Source: Halomonas sp. PR-M31
GTDB taxonomy: Bacteria; Pseudomonadota; Gammaproteobacteria; Pseudomonadales; Halomonadaceae
Direction of reading: 5' to 3'
Length of the DNA stretch: 54,526 nucleotides
Assembly (NCBI RefSeq): GCF_001039575.1
Contig: NZ_JIBT01000042.1
Location: forward strand, 1-54,526
The translations under genes were made by a program, and so were the position numbers. Below the pieces are notes generated by a model, which did not search any database, was not told the origin of the DNA, and worked only from the letters and a program-made list of their open reading frames with translations. Shown one piece after another: positions 17,789 to 27,636 of the stretch (position 1 is the first letter of the stretch; each line of letters begins with the position of its first letter).

Positions 17789-19249
17789 ATGGCAAATGAC
17801 AACCGCAAGCCAACTACCACGGACGCCGGCATTGGGGTAGCAAGCGATGAACTATCGCTGTCCGTTGGCCCGGACGGTCCGCTTGTACTGCACGATCACT
17901 ACCTGATCGAGCAGATGGCCCAGTTCAACCGGGAGCGCATCCCGGAGCGCCAGCCCCACGCCAAGGGCAGCGGCGCCTTCGGCCATTTTGAAGTAACCGA
18001 GGATGTCAGCCAGTACACCAAGGCAGTGGTGTTCCAGCCGGGTACCAAGACCGACATGCTGGCGCGTTTTTCTACCGTGGCCGGTGAGCGGGGCAGCCCG
18101 GATACCTGGCGCGACCCGCGGGGCTTTTCGCTGAAGTTCTACACCAGCGAAGGCAACTACGACATGGTCGGCAACGACACGCCGGTTTTCTTCATGCGCG
18201 ATCCGATGAAGTTTCAGCACTTCATTCGCTCCCAAAAGCGGCGTGCGGACAACAACCTGCGCGATCACGACATGCAGTGGGATTTCTGGACCCTGTCACC
18301 GGAATCTGCCCACCAGGTCACCTGGCTGATGGGGGATCGCGGTATTCCCAAGAGCTGGCGCCATATGAACGGCTACACCAGCCACACCTATATGTGGGTG
18401 AACGCCCAGGGCGAGAAATTCTGGGTCAAGTATCACTTCAAGACGGATCAGGGCATTGAATGCCTGACTCAGGAAGACGCGGATCGCCTGGCCGGCGAGG
18501 ACAGCGACTACCACATGCGGGATCTGTTCGGCGCCATTGCACAAGGCAATCATCCAAGCTGGACCATGCACGTTCAGGTCATGCCGTTTGATGATGCCAA
18601 GACCTACCGGCTCAATCCGTTTGATCTGACCAAGGTATGGCCCCATGAGGACTATCCGCTGATCAAAGTCGGCAAGATGACCTTGGATCGCAACCCCACG
18701 GACAACCACGCGGAGATAGAGCAGGCCGCCTTCGAGCCCAACAACCTGATACCGGGTATCGGACTCTCGCCGGACAAGATGCTGCTGGCCCGCGGTTTTG
18801 CCTACGCGGACGCACATCGTCATCGTCTGGGAGCCAACTACAAGCAGATCCCGGTGAACGCGCCCATTGCGCCGGTGCACAGCTACTCCAAGGATGGCGC
18901 CATGCGTATCAACAAGGTGTCCGATCCGGTGTATGCGCCCAACAGCAAGGGCGGCCCGGCGGCGGACCCAGAGCGCTATCCGGAGGACACCACCTGGCAT
19001 GCGGATGGCGAACTGGTGCGCTCGGCCTACACCTTGCGCAAGGACGACGACGATTTCAGTCAGGCCAACCAGCTTGTCAACAAGGTAATGGATGATGCTG
19101 CTCGCGAGCGACTGGTCAACAATGCCGTCGGCCATCTGCTGGATGGGGTGACCGAGCCGGTACTCGAGCGCGCGTTCGAGTACTGGAAGAACATCGACAA
19201 GGATATCGGTGCACGCATCGAAGACGGAGTGAAGAAAGGCAAAAGCTGA
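17789..19249 (+). CDS. katA: Monofunctional haem catalase (small-subunit, clade 3 type)
   Basis: The 486-residue protein has the catalase landmarks: catalytic His in [40 protein letters not shown] with the distal Asn, [18 protein letters not shown], and the proximal haem Tyr in [15 protein letters not shown]. Length and the absence of a flavodoxin-like C-terminal domain fit clade 3. It breaks down hydrogen peroxide to water and oxygen in the cytoplasm. The gene stands alone after a long upstream region and ends at a strong terminator. It is the only intact catalase in the window, the katG copy at about 5 kb being deleted. Confidence 0.96.
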   Translation: MANDNRKPTTTDAGIGVASDELSLSVGPDGPLVLHDHYLIEQMAQFNRERIPERQPHAKGSGAFGHFEVTEDVSQYTKAVVFQPGTKTDMLARFSTVAGERGSPDTWRDPRGFSLKFYTSEGNYDMVGNDTPVFFMRDPMKFQHFIRSQKRRADNNLRDHDMQWDFWTLSPESAHQVTWLMGDRGIPKSWRHMNGYTSHTYMWVNAQGEKFWVKYHFKTDQGIECLTQEDADRLAGEDSDYHMRDLFGAIAQGNHPSWTMHVQVMPFDDAKTYRLNPFDLTKVWPHEDYPLIKVGKMTLDRNPTDNHAEIEQAAFEPNNLIPGIGLSPDKMLLARGFAYADAHRHRLGANYKQIPVNAPIAPVHSYSKDGAMRINKVSDPVYAPNSKGGPAADPERYPEDTTWHADGELVRSAYTLRKDDDDFSQANQLVNKVMDDAARERLVNNAVGHLLDGVTEPVLERAFEYWKNIDKDIGARIEDGVKKGKS

Positions 19250-19271
19250 TCGCCTTTATTTTCCAAAGCCG

Positions 19272-19303
19272 GCCCGCTCGCCACAAGGTGAGCGGGCTTT
19301 TTT
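19272..19303 (+). terminator. Rho-independent terminator after the catalase gene
   Basis: An 11-base-pair GC-rich stem (19272-19282 with 19287-19297, one G-T pair) closes an ACAA loop and is followed by six T. It is 23 bases after the catalase stop. Confidence 0.93.
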
Positions 19304-19349
19304 ATTGCTAATATAAAACGTCATTTCTTGCGCGCGACTTGGAGAAAGG

Positions 19350-20816
19350 ATGAAGGACAATCAAGGCGTCAACGACGCTAAAAGCGAGCGACACTTTTTC
19401 GGCCATCCTTGGCCGCTTGCCACGCTGTTCGGCATGGAAGTGTGGGAGCGCTTCTCCTTTTACGGGATGCAGGCGATCCTGCTGATTTATCTCTATTACG
19501 AGACTTCTCAAGGCGGGCTGGACATCAGCCAATCCGTCGCCATCGGCATCGTCGGGGCCTACGGCAGCGGCGTTTATCTGGCGGCGATTCTCGGCGGCTG
19601 GTTTGCCGATCGGGTGTTCGGCGCGGAGCGCACCCTGTTCTACGCCGGCGTGGTCGTCATGTTGGGGCATATTTCCCTGGCAATCCTGCCCGGGGTGTAT
19701 GGCGTCACCGCGGGTCTCATTCTCGTGGCCCTTGGCAGCGGCGGGGTGAAATCCACCTGTTCGTCCCTGGTCGGCTCGCTGTACGAACCGGGCAGCCCCA
19801 GGCGGGACGCGGGTTTTTCGATCTTTTATCTGGGTATCAACATTGGCGGCTTCGTCGGGCCACTGCTGACCGGACTGCTGCAGCAAAATGTCGGCTTCCA
19901 CTATGGTTTCGGCATTGCCGCCATCGGCATGGCCATCGGGCTCTTCCAATACGCCCGGGGGCGCAAGCAGCTTCCCGACGACCAGCGCAAGCCACCGATG
20001 CCTCTCGAAGCAGGCAGCGTCAAATATCACGTTGCCGGAGCCGTCATCGCCCTTGCCATTCTGCTGTTGGCCATCGGTCTTGGCTGGGTTCGCGCAGATA
20101 ATCTGGCGGACGTGCTGCTCGGCATCATTGCCATCGTGTCCGTCATCTATTTCTACCTCATTTTGCGTTCGAGCCGCGTCAGCGCAGAAGAGCGCCGCCG
20201 GGTCTATGCCTTCGTTCCGCTGTTCTTGACCAGCGCGATCTATTGGGCGCTGTACAGCCAGTCCTATACCGTGATCACGGCGTTCTTCGATCAGCGGGTA
20301 GATCGCATGCTCTTTGGTTGGACCGTTCCCGTGGGCTGGCTGGTCTCGATTCAGGCGCTGTGTGTCATCGTTTTCTCCGGTGTCTTTGCCTGGCTATGGA
20401 CGACCCTGGGCAAGCGTCAGCCATCTTCCACCGCCAAGTTCGTCATTGCCATGCTCATCATTGGGCTCACCTTCCTGGGTTATCTGCCTTATCTGGGCGC
20501 CGAGGGGGTCAGCATGCCGTTGATCATGCTGGTCATCTTGTTGATCGGCTTTACTGCCTCGGAGCTGTGCCTGTCTCCCATTGGCCTGTCGGTCTCCACC
20601 AAGCTTGCGCCCACGGCCTTTCAGACCCAGATGCTGGCGCTGTTTTACATGTCGCTGTCGCTCGGGTTCGCCGCCGGCGGCAAGCTGGGCACCTTTTATA
20701 CCCAGGACACCGAAGTCACCTACTTCATCGCCATGGCGGTGATCGGCATGGCGACCTCGGTCTTGCTGCTGATTTGTCTTCCTTTCATTAAAAGAGCATC
20801 TCAAGGCGTGGCTTAG
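19350..20816 (+). CDS. POT-family proton-coupled oligopeptide transporter
   Basis: The 488-residue protein has the POT proton-coupling motif GMEVWERFSFYGMQ (ExxERFxxY) in its first membrane helix, GGWFADRVFGAERT in the next loop, and about 14 membrane segments. POT carriers import di- and tripeptides with protons. GAAAGGA lies just before the ATG. A prolyl aminopeptidase begins 35 bases downstream on the same strand, so imported peptides could be cut by the next gene's product. E. coli DtpA/B and Lactococcus DtpT are the closest known types. Confidence 0.93.
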   Translation: MKDNQGVNDAKSERHFFGHPWPLATLFGMEVWERFSFYGMQAILLIYLYYETSQGGLDISQSVAIGIVGAYGSGVYLAAILGGWFADRVFGAERTLFYAGVVVMLGHISLAILPGVYGVTAGLILVALGSGGVKSTCSSLVGSLYEPGSPRRDAGFSIFYLGINIGGFVGPLLTGLLQQNVGFHYGFGIAAIGMAIGLFQYARGRKQLPDDQRKPPMPLEAGSVKYHVAGAVIALAILLLAIGLGWVRADNLADVLLGIIAIVSVIYFYLILRSSRVSAEERRRVYAFVPLFLTSAIYWALYSQSYTVITAFFDQRVDRMLFGWTVPVGWLVSIQALCVIVFSGVFAWLWTTLGKRQPSSTAKFVIAMLIIGLTFLGYLPYLGAEGVSMPLIMLVILLIGFTASELCLSPIGLSVSTKLAPTAFQTQMLALFYMSLSLGFAAGGKLGTFYTQDTEVTYFIAMAVIGMATSVLLLICLPFIKRASQGVA

Positions 20817-20853
20817 GCTTTGTGGAAAGTATCTGCTCAGGATCCAACTTGTG

Positions 20854-22155
20854 ATGGAGCGCTTCACCATGGAAATCGATACCTACGATCTTTCCGGATT
20901 GCATGTCATTGACCAAAGCCTGGAGGTGCCGCTTGACTGGAGGAATCCGGATGACGACAAAACGCTCTGCGTCTTCTTTCGGGAAGTCTGCGATCCTGCC
21001 CAGAAAGACGCTCAGCTTCCGCTGCTGGTGTTTCTTCAAGGTGGGCCCGGGGGCAAATCCCCCAGGCCCACCTCGAGCGGCCCGGGGTGGCTATTAGACG
21101 CCATCAAGAAGTATCGCGTCATCCTGCCGGATCAGCGCGGCACCGGTCGCAGCAGCCGAATCACCGGCGCCACCATGGAAGCGATGAGTGATGCCCAGGC
21201 CGCCGCGGACTATCTTGCCTGTTTTGATGCCCATGCCATCGTGGCGGATCTGGAGCACATTAGAAAGAATGTCTATCAGGGCGCGTGCTGGGAAACCCTG
21301 GGGCAGAGCTACGGCGGTTTTCTGACCCTGACCTATCTTTCTTATGCACCGGAAGGTCTGGCGAAATGCTATATCGCCGGGGGCATCCCGAGCCTTTCCC
21401 CTGATCCGGACGAGGTCTATCGGCGCACCTACGCCCAGGTGGAAAAGAAGATGCGGGCCTACTACGCACGCTTTCCCTCGGATAAACAAAAGCTCAACGA
21501 TATCGCCGATCATATTCAGGCCCATCAGCCCCATCTGCCCAACGGGGACCTGCTTACCGTCCGACGTTTCCAGACACTTGGGCTCATGATCGGCATGGGA
21601 GAGGGGGCACAGCGGCTGCACTGGCTGATCGAAGAGGCCTTCGTCGATGAGCAACAAAAGACGCTGAACCCGCATTTCCTGCTGGAGGTGATGGTTCTGA
21701 CAGGCTTCGATGAAAACCCGCTGTTTGCTGCCCTGCACGAGAACATCTATGCGTCGCCGGATGCTCAAGGCGCCTGGTCTGCGGAGCGAGGGCGACAGCA
21801 GCATCCAAAGTTTGCGGAAGATCATCGTCCGCTCTATCTGACCGGTGAGATGATCTACCCTTGGATGTTCGAGGAAATCAGCACACTGAGGCCTTTTCGA
21901 GAAGCGGTTGAAGTACTTGCCCGCCGCCCCCTGCCAAAGCCGTTCTATGATCGAGAGCGTTTGGCTCACAACACTGTGCCGGTGGCGGCTGCCATCTACT
22001 TCGATGACATGTACGTGGATGTCGAACTGTCGCTGCAGACCGTCGAGGCGGTCGGCAATCTGACCTACTGGCTGACCAACGAATATCAGCATGATGGCCT
22101 GCGTCAGGACCCCAAGGTTTTCGAGAAGCTGCAGTCTCTTGTGCAGAATCAGTGA
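20854..22155 (+). CDS. Prolyl aminopeptidase-like alpha/beta hydrolase (peptidase family S33)
   Basis: The protein (about 433 residues) has the oxyanion-hole motif LQGGPGG, then LPDQRGTGRSS and the nucleophile elbow LGQSYGGFLTLTYL, all standard for proline iminopeptidases, which release N-terminal proline. The length fits the larger, roughly 430-residue class. Starts at ATG 20854 and 20869 are both possible; the second has GGAG nine bases upstream, the first AGGA eleven upstream. There is no signal peptide, so it acts in the cytoplasm on peptides, plausibly those brought in by the POT transporter just upstream. Confidence 0.88.
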   Translation: MERFTMEIDTYDLSGLHVIDQSLEVPLDWRNPDDDKTLCVFFREVCDPAQKDAQLPLLVFLQGGPGGKSPRPTSSGPGWLLDAIKKYRVILPDQRGTGRSSRITGATMEAMSDAQAAADYLACFDAHAIVADLEHIRKNVYQGACWETLGQSYGGFLTLTYLSYAPEGLAKCYIAGGIPSLSPDPDEVYRRTYAQVEKKMRAYYARFPSDKQKLNDIADHIQAHQPHLPNGDLLTVRRFQTLGLMIGMGEGAQRLHWLIEEAFVDEQQKTLNPHFLLEVMVLTGFDENPLFAALHENIYASPDAQGAWSAERGRQQHPKFAEDHRPLYLTGEMIYPWMFEEISTLRPFREAVEVLARRPLPKPFYDRERLAHNTVPVAAAIYFDDMYVDVELSLQTVEAVGNLTYWLTNEYQHDGLRQDPKVFEKLQSLVQNQ

Positions 22156-22174
22156 TTTTAGTCGACACTGATTC
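22146..22174. repeat. Perfect inverted repeat over the aminopeptidase stop codon
   Basis: GAATCAGTG (22146-22154) pairs with CACTGATTC (22166-22174) around an 11-base loop. The TGA stop straddles the end of the first arm. No T-run follows, so it is a hairpin of uncertain role, possibly mRNA 3' protection. Confidence 0.6.
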
Positions 22175-22219
22175 CGGTGTTACAACAATAACCACTGCTT
22201 GTCGGGAAAGGATGCCGCC

Positions 22220-23539
22220 ATGATTCTCCTGCGCTTGATCGTCTTCGGTTTTTTTACGCTCACCCTGGCGGGCTGTGGCGAAACCGCTACGTTGCCGGTC
22301 TCCGCCGGCACCGGGCCCGATCCGCAGCTACCCGAACCCAACGAGACGCTGATCCCCACTGTGAATATCGCCCCGGCCACGGGCTGGCCCGCCGGCGCCA
22401 AGCCGGAGGGCATCGAAGGGGTCGAGGTCAAGGCGTTTGCGGATGGGCTAGATCATCCCCGTTGGCTGTACGTGTTGCCCAATGGGGATGTGCTGGTGGC
22501 GGAAACCAACCGTCCCCCCAAGGAGTCAGGTGGCATCAAGTCCTGGATCATGGGCTACTTCATGAAACGCGCCGGCGCCGGTGTTGAAAGCGCCAATCGC
22601 ATTACCCTGTTGAGAGATACCGACGGAGACGGCGTGGCGGATCAACGCTCGATCTTTCTCGATGATCTGTATTCGCCCTTTGGCATGGCCCTGGTGGGCA
22701 ATGACTTTTTCGTGGCCAACGCGGATGCGGTGCTTCGCTTTCCCTATGAGCAGGGCCAGACTCAAATCACTGCCGCCGGTGAGAAGATTGTCGATCTGCC
22801 CGGCGGGCCGATCAATCATCACTGGACCAAGAGCCTGATCGCGAGCCCGGACGGCAGCAAGCTCTATGTCGGGGTGGGCTCCAACAGCAACGTGGGTGAA
22901 AACGGACTGGAAAACGAAGAGGGCCGGGCGGCGATCTGGGAGATCGATCCCGAGTCCGGGAAGCACCGCGTATTTGCCTCGGGGCTGCGCAACCCGGTGG
23001 GCATGGCCTGGCAGCCTGAAAGCGGGGCGCTGTGGGTCGCGGTCAATGAGCGAGACGCGCTGGGAAGCGACCTGGTACCGGACTACATGACTTCCGTCCA
23101 GGAAGGTGGTTTCTACGGCTGGCCCTTCAGCTATTACGGACAGCACGTGGATGAACGGGTCGAGCCACAAAACCCTGATCTCGTCGCCAGCGCCATCGTG
23201 CCGGATTACGCTCTCGGGCCACACACCGCATCCTTGGGTTTGACCGCTGCCGAGGGCAATAGCCTGCCGGAGCAATTTAATGAGGGCATGTTCGTTGGCC
23301 AGCACGGCTCCTGGAATCGCAAGCCTCGCAGCGGCTACAAGGTGATTTTCGTACCCTTCGAGAACGGTATGCCCGTCGGTGAGCCGATCGATGTGCTGAC
23401 CGGATTCATCAATGCAGATGACAAGGCTCAAGGCAGGCCGGTAGGGGTGACCATCGATCGAGAGGGCGGTTTACTGGTAGCGGACGACGTCGGCAATGTC
23501 ATTTGGCGAGTGAGCGGTGAGTACAATGACCCTTCGTAA
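22220..23539 (+). CDS. Lipoprotein of the PQQ-dependent sugar dehydrogenase / sorbosone dehydrogenase type
   Basis: The protein (about 439 residues from ATG 22220) starts with a lipoprotein signal ending in LTLAGCG, so Cys is lipidated and the protein sits on the periplasmic face of a membrane. The body has six-bladed propeller repeats: [71 protein letters not shown] and [13 protein letters not shown], as in soluble glucose/sorbosone dehydrogenases. Some relatives use PQQ and calcium, others have no known activity, so enzyme function is tentative. A good GGAAAGGA site lies about eight bases before the ATG. Confidence 0.85.
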   Translation: MILLRLIVFGFFTLTLAGCGETATLPVSAGTGPDPQLPEPNETLIPTVNIAPATGWPAGAKPEGIEGVEVKAFADGLDHPRWLYVLPNGDVLVAETNRPPKESGGIKSWIMGYFMKRAGAGVESANRITLLRDTDGDGVADQRSIFLDDLYSPFGMALVGNDFFVANADAVLRFPYEQGQTQITAAGEKIVDLPGGPINHHWTKSLIASPDGSKLYVGVGSNSNVGENGLENEEGRAAIWEIDPESGKHRVFASGLRNPVGMAWQPESGALWVAVNERDALGSDLVPDYMTSVQEGGFYGWPFSYYGQHVDERVEPQNPDLVASAIVPDYALGPHTASLGLTAAEGNSLPEQFNEGMFVGQHGSWNRKPRSGYKVIFVPFENGMPVGEPIDVLTGFINADDKAQGRPVGVTIDREGGLLVADDVGNVIWRVSGEYNDPS

Positions 23540-23583
23540 AACAGGCTAAGCTAGATCTGACGAACTCTGCAAGGACTGCAACC

Positions 23584-24204
23584 ATGACTCATGCCATCGA
23601 GTGCCAGTGCGGCAAACTCAAGGGCACACTCGAACCCATCAAGAACTACATTCACTGCGTCTGCTATTGCACGGACTGTCAGGCGTTCCCTCGATTTCTA
23701 GGTAAGGAACACGAGACTCTCGACGAGGCTGGTGGCACCGAACTCATCCAAACCACTCCAGAAAATCTGACCTTCAGCGAAGGTATCGAGAACCTGGCCT
23801 GTCTGCGCTTGACCGCGAAAGGGCTGATGCGCTGGTATGCCAGTTGTTGCAACACGCCCATTGCGAATACGCCGTCAAACTACAACATGCCCTTTATGGG
23901 CCTGGTACATACCTGCCTGCGACATGAAGTCGGTTCACTTGATAATACGTTTGGCCCGATCCGCATGCGGGTTTTCACCAAGTCTGCTCTGGGCGAGCCC
24001 AAGCCTTCATCTCAAGGTCTGATCGGCTGCGGTGCCCAGGCCGCGGGCATGATTACCAAGGCGCGTCTCGATGGAAGCTACAAGCGCACACCGTTTTTTG
24101 ATGAGCAGTCCGGCAAATGCGTCGTCACCCCCAGAATACTCAGCGAGCAGGAGTTGGAAAGCGCCAAGATTCCCGCCAACCAGACGGATACGAAAGGGAG
24201 TTGA
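23584..24204 (+). CDS. DUF6151-type zinc-binding protein (GFA/CENP-V-like)
   Basis: The 206-residue protein has an N-terminal CQCGKLKG and CVCYCTDCQAF, the cysteine spacing of GFA/CENP-V zinc-binding proteins, and a later ASCCNTPIANT that could complete the site. Glutathione-dependent formaldehyde-activating enzyme is the namesake of the fold, but this protein is longer and its activity is unknown. Its stop is three bases before the creatininase-like gene, whose end overlaps mscS, so all three probably form one operon. Confidence 0.8.
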   Translation: MTHAIECQCGKLKGTLEPIKNYIHCVCYCTDCQAFPRFLGKEHETLDEAGGTELIQTTPENLTFSEGIENLACLRLTAKGLMRWYASCCNTPIANTPSNYNMPFMGLVHTCLRHEVGSLDNTFGPIRMRVFTKSALGEPKPSSQGLIGCGAQAAGMITKARLDGSYKRTPFFDEQSGKCVVTPRILSEQELESAKIPANQTDTKGS

Positions 24205-24207
24205 ATC

Positions 24208-24963
24208 ATGCGGCTGCAACTGGCCACCTGGCAGGAAGTGGAGGCCTATCTTCAGCGCTCCACGGGCATCATCATTCCCATCGGTTCGACGGAACAGCAT
24301 GGGCCTAATGGCTTGATAGGCACCGACGCGATCTGTCCGGAAGCGATCGCCTGGACCCTGGGCGAGCGCCATGATGTGCTGATCGGCCCGACCCAGAATC
24401 TGGGCATGGCCCAGCATCATTTGGCCTTTCCCGGGTCCATCAGCCTGCGCCCCAGCACCTTGATGGCAGTACTGAAAGATACCGTGGAGTCGCTAGCGCG
24501 CCATGGCTTCACCCATGTGTTCTTTCTCAATGGCCATGGCGGCAATATTGCAACGGTAAGCACGGCCTTTGCCGAAATTCTTTCCGAACGAAGCCTGTCC
24601 GGAGGCAGCCAGAGCGGGCAGTCGAAGGATGCGCTGCAGCTATCGCTGTACAGTTGGTTTACCGGGCGCCGCGGGCGGGAGATCGCCAAGGAGCTGTATG
24701 GCGATGCGGAAGGGGGCCACGCCACTCCGTCAGAGGTCTCGCTTTCCTGGGCGGCGCATCCCGAGGCAGTCAAGGACGCAACCATGTCGCCCCACATCGC
24801 GCCCGGTGGAAGCGCCCAGTGCGACGCCGTGACCTTCCGCCAGCGCTTCCCGGATGGGCGCATGGGATCGGCGCCGTCCTTGGCCTGCGTCGAGCACGGC
24901 CAGCGTTTCCTGGAAGCCGGGGTGGAGGACGTGCTGGAGGCCTATCGGGCGTTCTTACAATGA
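24208..24963 (+). CDS. Creatininase/creatinine amidohydrolase-family protein
   Basis: The 251-residue protein has the family's metal-binding motifs: IPIGSTEQHGPNGLIGTD, FFLNGHGGNIATV and AEGGHATPSE. The Glu, His and Asp residues bind two metal ions. Members hydrolyse cyclic amides or related bonds (creatinine, or FAPy intermediates in archaea); the substrate here is unknown. It starts directly after the DUF6151 gene and its TGA overlaps the ATG of an MscS-type channel gene (24960-24963), indicating coupled translation. An osmoprotective or nitrogen-scavenging link is possible but not shown. Confidence 0.88.
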   Translation: MRLQLATWQEVEAYLQRSTGIIIPIGSTEQHGPNGLIGTDAICPEAIAWTLGERHDVLIGPTQNLGMAQHHLAFPGSISLRPSTLMAVLKDTVESLARHGFTHVFFLNGHGGNIATVSTAFAEILSERSLSGGSQSGQSKDALQLSLYSWFTGRRGREIAKELYGDAEGGHATPSEVSLSWAAHPEAVKDATMSPHIAPGGSAQCDAVTFRQRFPDGRMGSAPSLACVEHGQRFLEAGVEDVLEAYRAFLQ

Positions 24964-26000
24964 GTGTTGCAGAAAAGCAGGACATACCCCAGGAAGTCGA
25001 TCTGGATTTTGGCGCATCCTTCGAGCGTATCGACAGCTGGGTCGACGGTGCCATCCGCCTGCTGCCCAATATCGTGGTGGCGATCGTGCTGCTGGCGCTG
25101 TTCTACGCCATAGGCTTGCTTGTACGTCGAATCATTCGCCGTCAGTCGATACGCCGGCAGCGCGCCAACCTGGGCGATGTGCTGGGCGGGTTTGTAAAGT
25201 GGGTGATCGTGCTGGTGGGCTTTCTGTTTGCCGCTACCATCGTGATTCCTACCTTGAAGCCCGGTGATCTGTTTGCGGGCTTGGGGGTCAGCTCCGTGGC
25301 GATCGGCTTCGCCTTCAAGGATATCCTGCAGAACTGGATGGCGGGCCTGCTCATTCTGCTGCGTCAGCCTTTCAATATCGACGATCAGGTCGAAGTGAAT
25401 GGCTATGAAGGCACCGTGGAGCGCATCGAAACCCGGGCCACCATCATCAGAACCTATGACGGTCAGCGCATCGTGGTGCCCAACAGCGACATCTACACCA
25501 ACGCGGTGCAGGTCAAGACCGCCTATGAGAAGCGCCGCAGCCAGTACGATATCGGCATCGGCTACGGCGATGGCATGGACGAGGCCTGTGACGTGTTACG
25601 CCAAGCGGTGGCGAGGGTCGATGGCGTCGAAAACGATCCCGCACCGGAGGCGCTACCCTGGGATCTTGCCGCCAGCTGGGTGACGATTCGGGTGCGCTGG
25701 TGGAGTCATAGCCGTCGCGCCGACGTGGTTCATGTGCGTGCACGGGTCGTCAAGGCCATCAAGCTGGCCCTGGATGATGCGCGCATCGACATGCCCTACG
25801 ACACCACCGTCCAGCTGTTTCACGACCAAACCGAGGCCACGGACGGCGATCGGGGGTCCCAGCGGGAAGGTTGGCCTAGTCCCCATGAGGGCCCGCCGCC
25901 GCCACGCTGGAAGGTGCAAGAAAATGTACAAAAGGAAGGGAGGCAAGCGGCAACGCAGGAGAACGCACAGAAGAACACTCAGACGGATCGTCAGGGCTAG
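24960..26000 (+). CDS. MscS-type small mechanosensitive channel with long hydrophilic tail
   Basis: The 346-residue protein has two or three N-terminal membrane segments (about residues 37-60, 80-100 and 108-130). The pore helix and beta domain are canonical: FAGLGVSSVAIGFAFKDIL, NWMAGLLILLRQPFNIDDQV, GYEGTVERIETRATIIRTYD and VPNSDIYTNAVQV. Such channels open when membrane tension rises on osmotic downshift, which suits a halophile. After about residue 300 the tail is rich in Gln, Glu and Asn, is probably disordered, and is not part of the family core. The start overlaps the upstream stop as ATGA. Confidence 0.92.
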   Translation: MSVAEKQDIPQEVDLDFGASFERIDSWVDGAIRLLPNIVVAIVLLALFYAIGLLVRRIIRRQSIRRQRANLGDVLGGFVKWVIVLVGFLFAATIVIPTLKPGDLFAGLGVSSVAIGFAFKDILQNWMAGLLILLRQPFNIDDQVEVNGYEGTVERIETRATIIRTYDGQRIVVPNSDIYTNAVQVKTAYEKRRSQYDIGIGYGDGMDEACDVLRQAVARVDGVENDPAPEALPWDLAASWVTIRVRWWSHSRRADVVHVRARVVKAIKLALDDARIDMPYDTTVQLFHDQTEATDGDRGSQREGWPSPHEGPPPPRWKVQENVQKEGRQAATQENAQKNTQTDRQG

Positions 26001-26085
26001 GCCGCGCGCGAGGCATTCTAGGTCAGGCCTCGGTCCATGGGCGCGGTTTTATCGGAAATATAATGTCATTGCCAAGGAGCGCTTC

Positions 26086-26739
26086 ATGACTAATCTCGTT
26101 TTGTACGGATTCAATCACAGCACCTACGTGCGCACCGTGCGCATGCTGTTGGCGGAAAAGGAGGCGGACTACGAGCAGGTGCCGCTCAACGTATTGAAAG
26201 GCGAGCCGCATTCACCTGAGCATCTGGAGCGTCATCCCTTCGGCAAGGTGCCGGTAGTGGAACACGACGGTCTGCGGATACTCGAGACCGGCGCCATCGT
26301 GCGCTATCTCGATGCGGCGCTGCCCGGTTCCTCGTTCATTCCCGAGGACATCAAGGACCGCGCTCGCATGGACATGACCATCAATCTGGTCGATGCCTAT
26401 GGCTACGCCAACATCATCGGCACCGTGGCCGCCTACCATCTTTTTCCGGATCTGTTCGGCCCGGTAAGCGATGAGGACTATCAAAAGGGCATCGAGAATT
26501 CGAAGCGGGTGCTGACGGAGATCATGGCGATTCGCGGTGACTCGGACTTCATCGCCGGAGACGAGCGCAGCCTGGCGGACTTCTTCCTGGCACCGATCTG
26601 CTATCAGGTCAGCCCGACGCCGGATGCAAAAAAGGTATTCGACGTGCCCGGCTTCGACGAGTGGTGGCAGCGGATACAGGCGTTGCCGTCCTATCAGAGC
26701 ACCGATCCCAATCGCGTCGAGGCCGAGCTCGATTCCTAG
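26086..26739 (+). CDS. Glutathione S-transferase family protein
   Basis: The 217-residue protein has a thioredoxin-like first domain with NLVLYGFNHSTYVRTVRMLL, HPFGKVPVVEHDG and LRILETGAIVRYLD (glutathione-binding), and a helical second domain with FIAGDERSLADFFLAP. It could conjugate or reduce small electrophiles; the substrate is unknown. AAGGAG lies about eight bases before the ATG at 26086, and open frame further upstream belongs to the gap after mscS. It converges on the YebC-family gene 20 bases beyond its stop, with a hairpin between and across the two ends. Confidence 0.9.
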   Translation: MTNLVLYGFNHSTYVRTVRMLLAEKEADYEQVPLNVLKGEPHSPEHLERHPFGKVPVVEHDGLRILETGAIVRYLDAALPGSSFIPEDIKDRARMDMTINLVDAYGYANIIGTVAAYHLFPDLFGPVSDEDYQKGIENSKRVLTEIMAIRGDSDFIAGDERSLADFFLAPICYQVSPTPDAKKVFDVPGFDEWWQRIQALPSYQSTDPNRVEAELDS

Positions 26740-26748
26740 TCAATTGCC

Positions 26749-26773
26749 ACGCTGAGGTACTACACCTCAGCGT
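26749..26773. repeat. Perfect 10-bp hairpin whose loop holds the yebC-family stop codon
   Basis: ACGCTGAGGT (26749-26758) pairs with ACCTCAGCGT (26764-26773) around a five-base loop. The leftward stop codon occupies 26760-26762, inside the loop. Neither side has a T-run, so termination would be weak, but it sits exactly between convergent genes. Confidence 0.75.
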
Positions 26774-27476
26774 TGTGGTAGACGTTTTGCACGTCGTCCA
26801 GATCGTTGAGCATGTCGAGGAGTTTCTCGAACATCGCCACATCGTCGCCTTCAAGCGGCGTGACGGTCTGGGGGACGAACTGAATCTCGTCCGTCTCGAA
26901 GTCGATCTCGCCGAAGGCATCGAGCAGCGCCTGCTTGGTCTTGGCGTATTCCGTGTGGGGAGCGAACACGGTCAGTTTCCCGTCTTCGTTTTCGATGTCC
27001 GTGACATCCACGTCCGCTTCCATCAGCGCTTCGAGGGTGGCGTCTTCGTCGTCGCCGGCAAAAACGAAGATCGCGCAGTGATCGAACAGGTGGCTGACGC
27101 TGCCCGGGGTACCGATCTTGCTCTTGGTCTTGGTGAAACAGCCGCGCACATCGCCAAAGGTACGGTTGGGATTGTCCGTCAGGCAGTCGACGATCACCAT
27201 GCAGCTGCCTGGACCGAAGCCTTCGTAGCGGGCCGGTGAAAAGTCCTCGCCGCCGGTGCCGGCAGCCTTGTCTAAAGCCTTGTCGATGACATGAGAGGGC
27301 ACCTGGTCCTTCTTGGCACGATCGATCAGGCCGCGCAGGCTCAGATTGCCCGCAGGATCGGTGCCGCCGGATTTGGCGCACACATAAATCTCGCGGCCGT
27401 ACTTGCTGTACACCTTGGTCTTGGCGTCGGCCGTCTTGGCCATGGATTCCTTGCGGTTCTGAAAGGCCCTGCCCAT
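26760..27476 (-). CDS. YebC/PmpR (TACO1) family protein, YeeN-like
   Basis: The 238-residue protein begins [20 protein letters not shown], the YeeN-like variant of the family start, followed by [40 protein letters not shown] and [19 protein letters not shown]. The family was long annotated as DNA-binding transcriptional regulators and has more recently been tied to translation of difficult (for example proline-rich) stretches on the ribosome. Which role applies here is not visible. The start at 27476 matches the family; an upstream ATG at 27521 would add 15 unrelated residues. The protein is acidic at the C-terminus. Confidence 0.93.
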   Translation of the reverse strand: MGRAFQNRKESMAKTADAKTKVYSKYGREIYVCAKSGGTDPAGNLSLRGLIDRAKKDQVPSHVIDKALDKAAGTGGEDFSPARYEGFGPGSCMVIVDCLTDNPNRTFGDVRGCFTKTKSKIGTPGSVSHLFDHCAIFVFAGDDEDATLEALMEADVDVTDIENEDGKLTVFAPHTEYAKTKQALLDAFGEIDFETDEIQFVPQTVTPLEGDDVAMFEKLLDMLNDLDDVQNVYHNAEV

Positions 27477-27582
27477 GTTGTGTTCCCGTGACGTCTGTTT
27501 AAAACACAGGATTTTACGCAAGCAGAGAAATGGGGAACAGGATTAATTAACCAGGAAGTTCTGCAGGGGTGAAGAACATCTT

Positions 27583-27614
27583 TGAAAACTCCCCGACCGG
27601 TTGGCCGGGGAGTT
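27583..27614 (-). terminator. Terminator after the M20 peptidase gene
   Basis: On the minus strand AACTCCCCG and CGGGGAGTT pair around a ten-base loop, followed by a short T-run (27583-27586). It lies 23 bases after the peptidase stop and before the yebC-family start. Confidence 0.8.
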
Positions 27615-27636
27615 GGCTGGCCAGTGGAAAGGGCGT

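Noticed and set aside
24654-24959. N-terminal extension of the MscS protein into the creatininase gene
   Set aside because: The extension is Arg/Gly-rich out-of-frame sequence of the upstream gene; the ATG at 24960 gives a normal MscS start with ATGA coupling.
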